A stretch of DNA of 64,000 nt from Silene conica. Taxonomy: Eukaryota; Streptophyta; Magnoliopsida; Caryophyllales; Caryophyllaceae. A program made the translations under genes and the position numbers. The stretch covers positions 12,219,001 through 12,283,000 of the forward strand of contig CM055318.2 of NCBI GenBank assembly GCA_029255685.2, given 5' to 3'. The notes under the pieces are model-generated. The model was given only the letters and a program-made list of their open reading frames with translations. It searched no databases and had not been told where the DNA came from. The first letter of the stretch is position 1, and every line of letters starts with the position of its first letter. Shown piece after piece: positions 21,456-31,940 of the stretch.

Positions 21456-22171
21456 CGGAGTTTTACCGTTGTTTTGTATTATATGCATTAATTAAACCCG
21501 TTTAATAGTTTAATTTCATTTATTTTGTTAGTTTAATTATTTTCTTAATTGATTTTGTTTTTTAATTACGAATTTTTATGAAATTTAACGAATAACTCGA
21601 TATTCGATTAAATTTATCGAATAAAGTGAAATTCGATGAAATTTATTGAATTAAACTTTTAATTTTAAAAAAATAATAATTAAACGTTAGAGAATTAATA
21701 TTTATTTTGTTAGTTATATTATATTGATTTAGTTATATAATTATGAATTTTTATGAAATTTATCGAATAACTCATAAGTTTATCGAATAACTTGATATTC
21801 GATGAAATTTATCCAATTAAACGTTTAATTTTAAAAAAAATTAAACGTTAGAGAATTAATATTTATTTTTTTAGTTTTATTATTTTCTTAATTGATTTAG
21901 TCATTTTATTACGTATTTTTATGAAATTGATTGAATAACTCGAAATTCGATTAAAATTATCGAATTACTTGATATTCGATCAAATTTATCCAATTAATCG
22001 TTTAATTTTAAAAAAAAAAATTAATTGAACGTTAGAGAATTAATATTTATTTGATATAGATTAGGTTTTGAATGTTTAATTGAATTGAAGTAAACGTTAA
22101 ATTTTTAATGTTTTATTCAATTGAGTTGTTTTTGTTTAATTCAATTAAATTGTTTAATTTGTTTAATGCAA

Positions 22172-22650
22172 ATGACTAGTGAAAGAGATAAAGAGTTGGA
22201 TCGTATGGCGGCAGCTGTTATGAAAATGCCGGACCGGACTGTTGGTCGGAATGTGACATCTTCAAAGCGTCGTTTGGTTATTTATGAAGCTTCGAGACAG
22301 TTGTCACGGCGTCCACCACGGTCACATCCGTCACCTTAGACGATTATGATTCCTACTCCCGGTCACGTTAGAAGTGGTCACGTTAGTAGTTGTCACTTTA
22401 GTAGTGGTGATTCGGAGAGGGAAATGAGACGGGAATTAGCCGATAGTTTGCGACGTGTAGCCGATGAGGGGTCGAAGGAAGAGACAGAGGAGGAAACAGA
22501 GGAGGGCGAGAGGGAGAGCGGTTATTTCGAGATCCTCCGAACCGTCCATCACACATACCGATTACTAATAAGGTGGGTAGAAATACCTTCGGCTGCTTTG
22601 TCAGAGTTGGGGAGACCTCATCGAGCGTGGAGAGGCCGAGGCCGGGGAGA
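22172..22650 (+). pseudogene. PMD-gene 5' part, truncated by deletion
   Basis: The ATG at 22172 begins TSERDKELDRMAAAVMKM, then TVGRNVTSSKRRLV, matching the plus-strand gene of the 7617 MULE. One in-frame TAG at 22337 separates this from the next conserved block, IPTPGH ... SSGDSEREM. The frame stays open to the deletion junction near 22650, where the sequence passes directly into antisense transposase sequence. The part encoding the recognisable PMD motif is gone. Confidence 0.65.
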
Positions 22651-23708
22651 CCGGTCTCGAACCACATTCTGCATTGTTAAGGATGAAATTCCCAAACCAA
22701 GGTTCGGGGTTGTAGATACTCAATGTTTTGGCTTCGATAGCTCTGTTCACATGCCATCGACACAACAAATACTTACTGTCGGGAAATACTTCTTGAAGAG
22801 CAGTAATCGCACCCAACTCCCGATCGGTAACGAAAACAGAAGGGGCATTTACCGGTGCAGTTGAGAATGTCATGCAACCTATTCAACAACCACACGTACG
22901 ACTATGAGACTCTGTCGGAAGAAGAGCACATGCGATTAAGAAGGAAGCCCCAGTCGGTGTGACATCAACAATGTCAACGAGCGGGTTCTTGTATTTATTC
23001 GTCTTAAATGTGGCATCCATCATTACCACCCAATGATAAGCGCGGAACAACTTCACTGCTTCAGGATGTGCCATGAACACATGCGAGATCTTTTTGGTAT
23101 CCAGATCTTTCTCGGTCCAATGAACATATTTCGCTTTTACCGCTAAAGCCAACATTTGTTGAGCGGTATTTCTTTGATTCCTTATCTCCCTCCTAATTTT
23201 CTTTGTTTCATTATAAATTTGGGTGTTTGACGGTTTAGGTTTCTCAGGAGTTTTCTGATGAAGACCATTTTTTATATCCCTCAGGAGAACTCCAGCCTTA
23301 ACTTGTTGCCTTACGTAGACTTTTTCCTTGATGTCCAACCCCGCAAAATGACGATCTTCGATTCGTCCTGTAAATTACAACATTATGGTTGTGTTGACCG
23401 CCACCCTCGGAAGTGATTATGTTCCAAACTACCGTTGGTTTTCCATTTTCGATAACGAAGTTTTGGACGGCTCGAATTCTGAATGGACAACCGCATCTAT
23501 TTGACCTCGTACGCTTCTCGGGATCATCGGTTGGAAGCGGTAACTCTTGCCTTGAACATCGAAAATAACATGCTAACAACCCGTTCGCTTTTCGACTTTT
23601 AGGCCCTTGACTTGATTTTACCAGAGCAAACCCGTTCTCAAACGCGATCGATTTTGCCCAAACAAATGCTTCATCACGTGTTTCAAATCCACGATCCGCC
23701 ACAAACAA
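22651..23708 (-). pseudogene. MULE transposase fragment, C-terminus deleted
   Basis: 23708-23338 encodes the FAR1 DNA-binding domain (ADRGFETRDEAFVWAKS; CPFRIRAVQ; GGQHNHNV). After a frameshift near 23330, 23327-22883 encodes TPEKPKPSNTQIYNETKK, REIRNQRNTAQQ and the first catalytic Asp in MMDATFKTNKY. After another shift, 22873-22651 gives VFVTDRELGAI (second Asp) and CRWHVNRAIEAK. It ends at ILNNAECGSRPV, before the catalytic Glu, SWIM finger and OTU domain. It supplies the unbroken equivalents (CRWHVNR; LIACALLPTES) that date some stops in the other copy as later changes. Confidence 0.8.
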
Positions 23709-23877
23709 AGGATTGTAATCAACGAAGTTCTCGCCAAATTGCTCGAACGAATCTTATTCATTGCAAATTTTAAATTTTTTTAACATAAATTTTAAGATAT
23801 TACGTTCAACGGAAGACAACGGAAATAAATTACGTAAAACCGATGAAAAACAAACAAATTTTAAAAAATAAATCCGT

Positions 23878-23980
23878 CATCTATCCATGGTTGGGATGAT
23901 GAATATCTCCATCCTCACCATGGATGGACCATGAATGTCTTTGTCCACTCCATGGTGGGGATGAATGTTGTGGTCCTTTC
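23878..23980. repeat. Right hairpin array of the second MULE (short)
   Basis: CCATGG at 23885, 23919 and 23950 with diverged inverted segments ('tccatcctcaccatggatgga'-like, 'ttgtccactccatggtgggg'-like). It occupies the same place as the 13605-14200 array of the larger MULE but is only about 100 bp long. Confidence 0.6.
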
Positions 23981-24646
23981 GCAACGGGTTAAAATTTTCG
24001 AAATCTACCTCTAAACTAACACGTAACTATTAATTAAACACAAATTAATTAAATAATGATGTTAAGAAGTCGATAACTAACCGAAAATTGTGTTGAATTT
24101 GATTCCGGCATGAAAATTAGCGAGTTTAGATGATTTTGGTGTTTATATATTTTTTTGGGTTTTTGATGAATTAGGGTTTTTGAGGAATTTCAGAGAAATT
24201 TTTTAGAGAGATAAAATGTTCATAATGTGTCCAGGGGCATTTTCGTCTTTTTTTTTAAAGACGCCGACTACGTTTACTAACCCCCTTTTTTTATGACGAG
24301 GGGGTTTGATCCTCTCCGAGTATGTAATATTTAATACCATGCTAACCACCACGTACTACGTAAGCTCAATCTACGGGATTACCCCTTACTGGAAAATATG
24401 TGGCCAAGTCTCTCTTTAATATTTCATATTTTAATATATTTTTTCTCTCCATTCGTCACAACATTTAGGCTCCGTTAGGCAAGACATTTTAGATACCTGA
24501 TTTGGTCAAAGTAGCCCATTTAACCAAAATTTTAGATGGCTTGTTTTTTCGCAAGCGTTTGGCGAGTAGCTTATTTAACCAAATAAGCTGTCTGAAATGA
24601 AATGCCAGCTAGAGTAGCATTTGAGATTTCAGGTAGCTAATTTGTA

Positions 24647-26065
24647 CTCCCTCCATTCTTTTTATATCACCCCATTTCATTATTTACGTTTGTCGATGTT
24701 CATTTTGTTTTGATTATATCTGTAGCTACATACTACTAAAAATTATAAAAGTTTGATATTCTTAATCCTCTTATCAAGACAATCCAAAAAAGATCTCACA
24801 TGAATATATTTCCGTGAACGGATTGAGAGAAAACCGACGTTGAATACTCGATTGTGAATAGTGTCAAAACAAAAGTTGGGTGATATAAAAAGAAGACAAA
24901 TTTACAATTTACCACCTATTATGTTCACTTTTTTACAATTTACCACCTATTATGTTCTACTTTACAAATAACCACCTAATTTTCATGTTTATCTCCACCA
25001 TTCTCACTTATTTTACATTTTGTTGACGGTTTTATATAATTATTGACTCGACTTCATTTAACTGTCTTGCGTGAATGTGCATTGACCAATATACCCTTAT
25101 ACATTGCATATACTTATTACCTACTTCTCAGTTTAAGGTTATTCCCAATCTTATCTTTTCAAATTGGAAAAATTTTGAAAAATCCACAATTGTAAACAAG
25201 GAACCCTAAAAATCAATTTCTCCCTTTCTTCACCCTTTATCATCCAATTTTCCTCTGGCTTAATTAATTTTGGGTTAATTCGTCTTTCATTTGTTTTGAA
25301 TTTGGAATTTGGAGTTATTTTGTTCGCAATTTGGAAGCTGAAGTTATTTTGTTTTTGTTTTGTCAAGAATGTTGATGTAACATGAATTTGTGAATTGGTT
25401 TGTCAAATATAATTTGAAGGTTATTTTAATTCTTCTCTACTCATCTATCTATTTCAGCCCAATTTATGAATTCATTTTTCTCAATTTGAACATGCACTTT
25501 CCGAATTGATTTGTTAAAAAAATTAATAACTAATCTGCTATTTTTGTTAAACATGATGCAATTTTTTCCTTGTTTCTGGATCTACCAACAATGATCGTTA
25601 CATGCCCTTTTTTTTACCGTTTCAACATGCACGCAGAACTTTTAATTGATATATGGCAAAGTGAAACCTTAACCAACTCTGATTATGGCAAAAGTGACTT
25701 ACTGATGTACACATATGAAAGGGTACGGATGCACAAGTATGAACAATTGGGAAACAACACTAATTGAAGACACGATTTATGGGGAAGAATTGGGGGTTGG
25801 GGATGAAGACACAACAATTTCTGGGTAATTATATTTTATGAGTAAGGGTATATTGGTCATTGCAAATTTACGTAAGACGATAAAATAAAATCGAGTTGAT
25901 AATTACACAAAATTATCAACAAAATGTAAAATAAGTGAAAATGGTGGGGATGAACGTAAAAGATAGGTGGTTATTTGTAAAGTAGAAGATAATAGGTGGT
26001 AAATTGTAAAATTGAGAACATAATAGGTGGTAAATTGTAAATTTTCCTAAAAAGAATGGAGGGAG
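24647..26065. mobile_element. Stowaway MITE, split by a MULE insertion
   Basis: Starts CTCCCTCCATTCTTTTTATA at 24647 and ends AGAATGGAGGGAG at 26065, with TA on both sides (24645-24646, 26066-26067). Removal of the 24895-26047 insert and one copy of its duplication restores a MITE of about 257 bp with terminal inverted repeats (TATAAAAAGAATGGAGGGAG). Confidence 0.8.
24895..26047. mobile_element. Non-autonomous MULE with about 205-bp TIRs
   Basis: Flanked by a perfect 9-bp duplication TAAAAAGAA (24886-24894, 26048-26056). Long terminal inverted repeats span 24895-25099 and 25843-26047, containing repeats of 'caatttaccacctattatg'. The 743-bp interior is not recognised: short open frames at 25151-25366 (-) and 25570-25767 (+) have no motif. 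It could hold a captured gene fragment, but nothing in the sequence proves it. Confidence 0.85.
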
Positions 26066-26067
26066 TA

Positions 26068-26967
26068 TTTATTTTACTTTTTTGCCCCTTAAATATATAT
26101 TATCAAATAGTTATTATATCTTTTACGTTAATTCATTTTAAATGAGTCACTTTTTCAGTTAGTTTACCAAACATTTACTTATATAATCGGCTAACTTATC
26201 AGTTCCTCATTTTCAGCTACCTTATCAGCTACTTTTTCAGGTTTCAGCTAACTTTTCAGTTTTCAGCTACCTTTTCAGTCAGTTTTACCAAATAGAGCAT
26301 TTATCTGAACTGTTTATACAAAATGAAGGTCCATTTATTTCTAGAATCCGGACCGACATGCATGTGTTCTAGTAAGTGGACTATACGTTTGATGTATTAC
26401 CGCCAATTATATAGTTTTTGAGTATTTTAATAATAATTTTGAATTTTGCTTTAAAATTATGAGTTTTATTATAAAGTTTATGAGTTCATTCATTTAAACA
26501 TCAAGCTCAAAAAATTATTATAAAACTCAAAAACATTACATATATGCTTAAATTTTGATAGAAAAAAAATTAAATTTAACTCGTAAACTTTAATAAGCTT
26601 ATAAACAATACACAAATGTTCAAAAACAAATAGAGTTTAAAGTAATAAATTCAGAAAAAACAAGTTTTTTACCTGTACAAAAATGCACGGATATATTTTT
26701 AGAAAAAATTTCGTTGATAATTAACATTTACAGAATAGTGACCATAATACACGAATATTTTGGAACTCAATTTCTTTTATGTTGACAATATGTTAAAACA
26801 CACATTCAAATTAAGTTTTAAAACATCGTATTGAGTATCTAAAAATGTAAATATCACTATAAAATGTAATTTGTTAGTATTTATTGTAATTTATGATAAT
26901 TATGTATTATTTATTGTACGATTGATTATTAGTCATAAATCGTTATTTAATAATTACTTGTATGTAA
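26068..26967. other. AT-rich spacer
   Basis: Apart from the right arm of the outer element to about 26298, no feature is recognised. Poly-A and poly-T rich, no coding frames. Confidence 0.4.
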
Positions 26968-26976
26968 CAATCAAAA

Positions 26977-28039
26977 GAACGATTTTTTAAAATAGTGCTC
27001 AAAAATAAAATATTTATCGTTTTGGTTTGGTTTTGAAACAATTTGTCAAAATGGTGTCCACGTAGACTCGGATTTTCCAAACCCGAAACACGGAAAAGAC
27101 ACGCCATTGAAAATGGCGGGTCTTCTATTATTAAACACGCCAGGTTTACTGGCGGCTCTCTAGAATTCTAGTAATTCAATTGTTAAAAGTACTGCTTCCC
27201 TTTTCCTTACCCAATCTCAGACCCATTTTCGCATTCCTTCTCCAGTAGTTCTCCTTCTACCTTCACATCAATAACCACAACAATCAAACCACACCATTTC
27301 CCTCCTAATCACCATGGCTTCATTTTCAAATTACATTGATAGAAACTATTTTTGGATGAAAAAATTCTGGCCAATTAATCTAAATAAGCATGCAAAAATT
27401 AATAAATATTTGATTGATTGACAACCTGAGAAGATGGCAAGGCTTTGGAGCAGGTAATGTTTTAGAAATCATATTTTACTCTCGTTGTTGTTCATACGTA
27501 GTTTCGATCTCTAAATCACCGCTACTGTTACCGCCACAAATCAACGAACTAGTTTGAGGATGGCTACTGATTGATTTAGGGGTAAGAACTAGTTTGAGGA
27601 TGGTTATTGATTGATTTGGGGGTAAGAACTAGTTTGATGATTTGAGGATATTGATTTTGTGATCTTTTTTATTGATTTGGGAGTTTTTAATTGCCATTGC
27701 CATTGTAGAATTTCTTTGGGGAAGAGGAGTCAGTAACATGAACATAAACAAAATTGAAAGAGTTGCAGATAGCAAATAGCAGAGAGTAGACACGCCAACA
27801 TGTATGGCGTTTATATGAGAGAAGACCCGCCAGTCCCAATGGCGGGTTTGGGCATTTTTTTTTAAAATTGTTACGGCTTTCTTAGTAACGTTAAACACGC
27901 CATTGACAATGGCGTGTTTTTCCCGTGTTTCAGGTTTGAAAAATCCGAGCCTACGTGGACACCATTTTGACAAATAGTTTTAAAACCAACCCAAAACGAT
28001 AAATATCTTATTTTTAAGCATTATTTTAAAAAATCGTTC
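26977..28039. mobile_element. Non-autonomous MULE with long TIRs and hairpins
   Basis: A perfect 9-bp target duplication CAATCAAAA (26968-26976, 28040-28048) flanks terminal inverted repeats of about 145 bp (26977-27121 and 27893-28039) starting GAACGATTTTTTAAAATA. Five hairpins of the form CGCCA-loop-TGGCG occur: 27102-27118, 27138-27154, 27792-27810, 27825-27847 and 27893-27919. The last has 13-bp arms and a one-base loop. The interior resembles a transcribed leader and has a 35-codon frame at 27314-27421 (+) in a CACCATGG context (MASFSNYIDRNYF), of unknown origin. Confidence 0.85.
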
Positions 28040-28204
28040 CAATCAAAATCGACATTATATTTTAATATATAATATATAATATATAATATATAACATATAA
28101 CATATAACATATAAGTTGACGTTTTAAATGTAATCGTTTATGTAGAAATTATTGTTTACAAAATAAATCAGAATTAAAACATAATATTTACACCACGAAA
28201 CTAA

Positions 28205-28501
28205 GGGGTCGTTTGGTTACCCACTAAATAACACAGGAACTTTAATTCATGTGAATTGCAAAATGATGAGGTTGTTTGGTTACTCCAATTCACATGAATT
28301 GGAACTTCCCAGGAATTCCAAATTCCTCCATAATGGTGGAAGTTGCTTACCTAGGGCCCCCTAGGTAAGTGACAATGCCTACATGAATTACAATGCCTAC
28401 ATGTAACCAAACAACATTTTTTAAATTCACATGAATTGTAAAATCATGTGATATGACACTTCCTAGGTATTGGAAGTTCCCGTATGTAACCAAACGACTC
28501 C
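28205..28501. mobile_element. Tourist-like MITE, 297 bp
   Basis: GGGGTCGTTTGGTTAC and GTAACCAAACGACTCC as ends, TAA on both sides. Interior rich in 'aattcacatgaatt' palindromes and centred on CTTACCTAGGGCCCCCTAGG. The same family occurs reversed at 63562-63854. Confidence 0.85.
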
Positions 28502-28701
28502 TAAATATAGGCGGCTATTCGAAAATTAATTTAATAAAGTTTAGTGTAGGTGCCACCATAAATGACTTTAAAAAAAATTAAATCGTGGATTAATGATGTG
28601 GCTTCACCATAAATCATTAAATGTTTCTGTATTAATATAGATAAAATACTCATAAACTGAAAAAGAAAAAAAATCTGAGATAATACATCCAATATACAAA
28701 A

Positions 28702-28876
28702 AGTCTTGTTTGTGACATATAATATCCGTCACAAGTTGAGGCTGGATAAACTCCTCTCGCAATAAAACAAATACGACAACAAATAGGAAAAATCGAGCAC
28801 CTCTTAGATATTGTGCATAATATGAGACCTCCGTATTCAACTTATGACAAACAACCGCCGTCTTTAATAAGAATTT
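28702..28876. mobile_element. Stowaway-like MITE of the ccgtcac family
   Basis: Starts AGTCTTGTTTGTGACATA with 'atccgtcacaag', ends 'ccgccgtctttaataag'; the same end words as the 15077 element. Lies about 300 bp upstream of the GRF start codon. Confidence 0.5.
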
Positions 28877-29068
28877 GTGTTTAATATAAGTTCTTTTTTC
28901 TCCACATTTACACCTCCAATTCCTGCTTAAAACTCCAAAACCAACCCAAAATGCTACCAAACAAATGAGACACAGTCGGTTTGAGGAAAACCCTTTTGTA
29001 CAAGCCACTCAAGTCTGAAGACCTTACCTTTTACAGTAGATTTTAAAAAAAAAAGATTGATCTTTCCT

Positions 29069-29076
29069 ATATAAAT
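29069..29076 (+). promoter_or_regulatory. TATA box of the GRF gene
   Basis: TATATAAA at about 29069-29076 in the context 'cctatataaatatc', about 105 bp upstream of the ATG at 29180, implying a leader of roughly 75 nt if it is used. Confidence 0.55.
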
Positions 29077-29179
29077 ATCACTACTTTTTAACTATTTGAA
29101 AATTAGGAAATTCTTGGGAAAACAATAAAGAAGAACAAAAAGTTGATTCCTTTACTTATTTTAAAGGAAGAAAGAAAGA

Positions 29180-31940
29180 ATGTCAAATGAAAAAGGAAGT
29201 GGGTTTGTAGATTGGGACAAAAGAGACACGAGATATGATGATGATGATGATGTTGCCTTCAATTTCAGGTTACAACAACATCATCCTCCTCCTCAATATT
29301 CACCCTCAGGTTACTTTTCACTCTCTACTTCATTATTTTACTGCTTTTTTTTACTCTTTCCTTCTGTTTGTTGTCACTCTTATAGCACAAATTCTCGTTG
29401 AGGACGGACATATCCCTTATAAGTTGAATAAGGGTCAAGTACTACCAAGGGGTTATATAAGACAAAAACATAATGCTACTTCTAGTCACTTTGCTTTTGT
29501 CTTATCTACCAACTTGGTTATTACTTGACCCGTCTTCAGCTGGTGACTCCGTCTTTTATGAGACTTTACTGTTTAACCAGACCCCATATTCCCATAATCC
29601 TTGTATTTGTTTGGTTTTGCATGTGTTTTGGTTCCTTAACTTAATTCTGAGTTACACTCCCTGTCCGTTTTAGAGTGAATAATTTACGTTTGCTCTATTT
29701 TTTGAGGGAAAAAAAGAAGATAAAAGTAAATGTAAAATATTGACCGGAAAGGGTATGTTTTTAATTGGACTGACAGAAAGTTGGGTTCTAAACTTCTAAT
29801 GCTGTTAATTTATTAGTAAGTGTTGTCGAAGACGAGCATATCCTATCCTTCGTAAGCTGAAGACGGGTTAACTAATAACTAAGTTGGTATTTAGGACAAA
29901 TGCAAATTGCTTAGGGTAACATTATGCTTTTGTCTTATCTAACTATTTGATATTACTTGACCCGTCTTCAACTTGTGACGGATACGACCATCTTCAATGA
30001 GAATTTGTGTTAATTTGTGTTAATTTAGCTCTATCGGAACATGTAATTTTGCTGTTATCTTCTTCAACTAGATGGTTTTGGATGCATTGATATACTTGCC
30101 TATAGTTCCATCTATGTGAATTACTAATTATATGTTATACAATCGTGGTTTCGGACAATGAATTACATTTTCAAACTAGATCAAATAATCCTTATGGTAG
30201 AGATGTGGGTTTTGTATAGGAGAAGGATGTGCAAAAACGACATTTACAGCGAACCAAAGGCAAGAATTAGAGAGGCAAACAGTGATATACAAGTACATGA
30301 TGGCATCCATGCCAGTTCCACCAGAACTCATAATTCCAGTCTCAAAGTACCCATCACCTCACCTCCCATCTTCGCTCCGCCACACTGACCAATCCTCTGT
30401 TAGAAATGCCTTGGAACTGAGATACAGTGGTTTAGGCCGGGGTGGCGGCAGTGTAGGAAATTCAGAGCCATGGAGGTGTAAAAGAACTGATGGCAAGAAG
30501 TGGAGGTGTGCAAGAGATGTAGCACCTGATCAGAAATACTGTGAGAGACATTCCCATAAAACCCGACCTTCTGCTCGTTCAAGAAAGCCTGTGGAATCGT
30601 CTCTTCTTGTTTCCCCTGCAACAACTACGACGACGACTACTACTACTAGTACTAGTAACCCTAATGTTATTAACCCTTTTCAACACCATTCTTCTTCTCA
30701 TGATATGTCCTCTTCTCTAAGGTAACTTTTTATCCCAATGTTTTTATGTTTTCCCTTACCAATTTACCATTGTCTTAGCAATGTGATCATCTTATATCTG
30801 ACCGATATCAGCTAGATCAATTGGGAAAGCCATTTCCTTATGTTAGCTGTTAAATCGAGTTTCTTATGCAAACACGTGCATATTCATTATGAAAAGTAAC
30901 ATGGGAAAAAAATAAGTAAGAAATCAATGAGAGCAAAAATGTCCTTTTAACACGAGGAATTTGCTTCGTGTAAATAGTACGCGTAAAGAATTTGCTTAAA
31001 CGTACCAAAATGAATACGTGAAGAGATGGTTGGGATAGAGACGGCAATTCAATACCATAGTACCTTAGTAATAAGTGTTTGAAGGTCACTCCCTCCGTCT
31101 CAGTCAATAGTCAATAGTTTACATTCTGAGGAGAATGATATTTACGGTATTTTTCCTCGAGTATATTTTCGAGGGAATAATATTTAGTCTGTATAAATTC
31201 TGGTTTGTTTGTTAGTGAATTTTGTTTGTGTGGATGGGGGTATAAGAATTTAATGGTGGGTCTGCTTATTTATGTCTACTTTCCCTTTCCCCACTGTCAA
31301 TTGAATTTGCATTAGTAAATGCTGCAGGTGGTAATAAATTGAAAACCATTTCAATTGCAAATAAGATTGTCTTACACGAGACTTACAGTATCGATAAATT
31401 TGTAGGTATCCCCAGTGGTTTATGAAGGATGAAGCTATTACTCCAACTGCTCAAATTTTGTACCCGCATCAAATAGAACAGTTTACGCATGCCTCTCGTT
31501 TTAGCCCTGCAACTAGTATTTCCGACCACTCTACTGATGCACTACAACGGCCTTTTATCGACGCTTGGTCCTTGGAGGATGCTAGTACTAATCTCAACAA
31601 GTACCCTAACACTTCTTCTTCAGTGGATACCATTTTACCACTTACATTGTCCATGTCAGCTAGGTTTGAGCCTAACAGTCAAAACAACATCAAAGACGAT
31701 AATCATCGCGTAAGGGAAGCCCGGCCTTCTCAGCAGCAACCATTGAATTGGATGAGTTCTTGGGCTAATTTGCCGTCTGGTGGTCCCTTGGCCGAGGCAT
31801 TGTGCCTTGGCATGTCTGGTTCCACCGATGCTTGGGCAACCGATTCAGAGGAATTGGTGTCGCTGCATGGACATAGTTATAGCTCCACAGGGACCACTAT
31901 GAGTAGTAAGGGATCTCATGCCAGTGGTGGTGCCAATTGA
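29180..31940 (+). CDS. GRF: Growth-regulating factor (QLQ-WRC transcription factor)
   Basis: Three exons, 29180-29309, 30220-30721 and 31406-31940, join in phase through GT-AG introns into 388 aa. The QLQ domain is at about 52-87 (FTANQRQELERQ, then YKYMMASMPVPPEL) and the WRC domain at about 126-168 (EPWRCKRTDGKKWRCARD), with Cys130, Cys140, Cys151 and His154 in the C-x9-C-x10-C-x2-H spacing of the family. GGPLAEAL at 336-343 is a known C-terminal GRF motif. GRFs bind DNA through WRC and the coactivator GIF through QLQ, in the nucleus, and promote cell proliferation in young organs. A miR396 site overlaps the end of WRC. Intron 1 (910 bp) contains two MITEs. The start codon is the first after the TATA box and opens an acidic stretch. 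Which paralogue cannot be told. Confidence 0.93.
29386..29571. mobile_element. MITE in GRF intron 1 (first)
   Basis: ACAAATTCTCGTTGAGGACGG at the left and 'ccgtcttttatgagacttt' at the right are imperfect inverted ends of the gacgg family; the interior repeats 'tataagttgaataagggtc' and 'gacccgtcttcagc'. Non-coding. Confidence 0.5.
29817..30020. mobile_element. MITE in GRF intron 1 (second)
   Basis: Left 'taagtgttgtcgaagacgag', right 'catcttcaatgagaatttg', inner 'agctgaagacgggt' against 'gacccgtcttcaact'. Same family as the one at 29386, about 250 bp apart in the same intron. Confidence 0.5.
30576..30596 (+). promoter_or_regulatory. miR396 target site in the GRF mRNA
   Basis: The 21 nt starting CGTTCAAGAAAGCC and ending TGTGGAA match the canonical miR396 site of plant GRF genes, encoding RSRKPVE at the end of the WRC domain. 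By family knowledge, miR396 guides cleavage of this mRNA. Confidence 0.92.

Larger units (their letters stand above)
20595..24285. mobile_element. Second MULE of the same family, internally deleted
   Basis: The right end, read inward, is GGGGGTTAGTAAACGTAG then TCGGCGTC; the left end has AAACGTAGTCGGCGTTTT at 20602. Both match the MULE at 7617. The 'gggcattttcgtctttt' subterminal sequence is also shared (24234-24252 and 14362-14380). Order of parts is the same: hairpin array, PMD N-terminus (+), transposase (-), hairpin array. About 3.1 kb of internal sequence present in the larger copy is missing. A target duplication was not found because the leftmost TIR bases are diverged. Confidence 0.75.
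24469..26298. mobile_element. Outer element of a three-level nest
   Basis: Left sequence GGCTCCGTTAGGCAAGAC and, from the right, TGCTCTATTTGGTAAAAC are weakly inverted, and subterminal words 'cagctacctt', 'cagctaac' and 'taaccaaataagct' recur on both sides. ATTTA flanks both ends. Its two arms (24469-24646 and 26066-26298) are separated by a Stowaway element that itself carries another insertion. Family uncertain. Confidence 0.4.

Noticed and set aside
29235-29528. Frame starting MMMMMMLPSIS in the GRF region
   Set aside because: Shadow of the GATGATGAT (Asp-rich) stretch of GRF exon 1 running on into intron 1.
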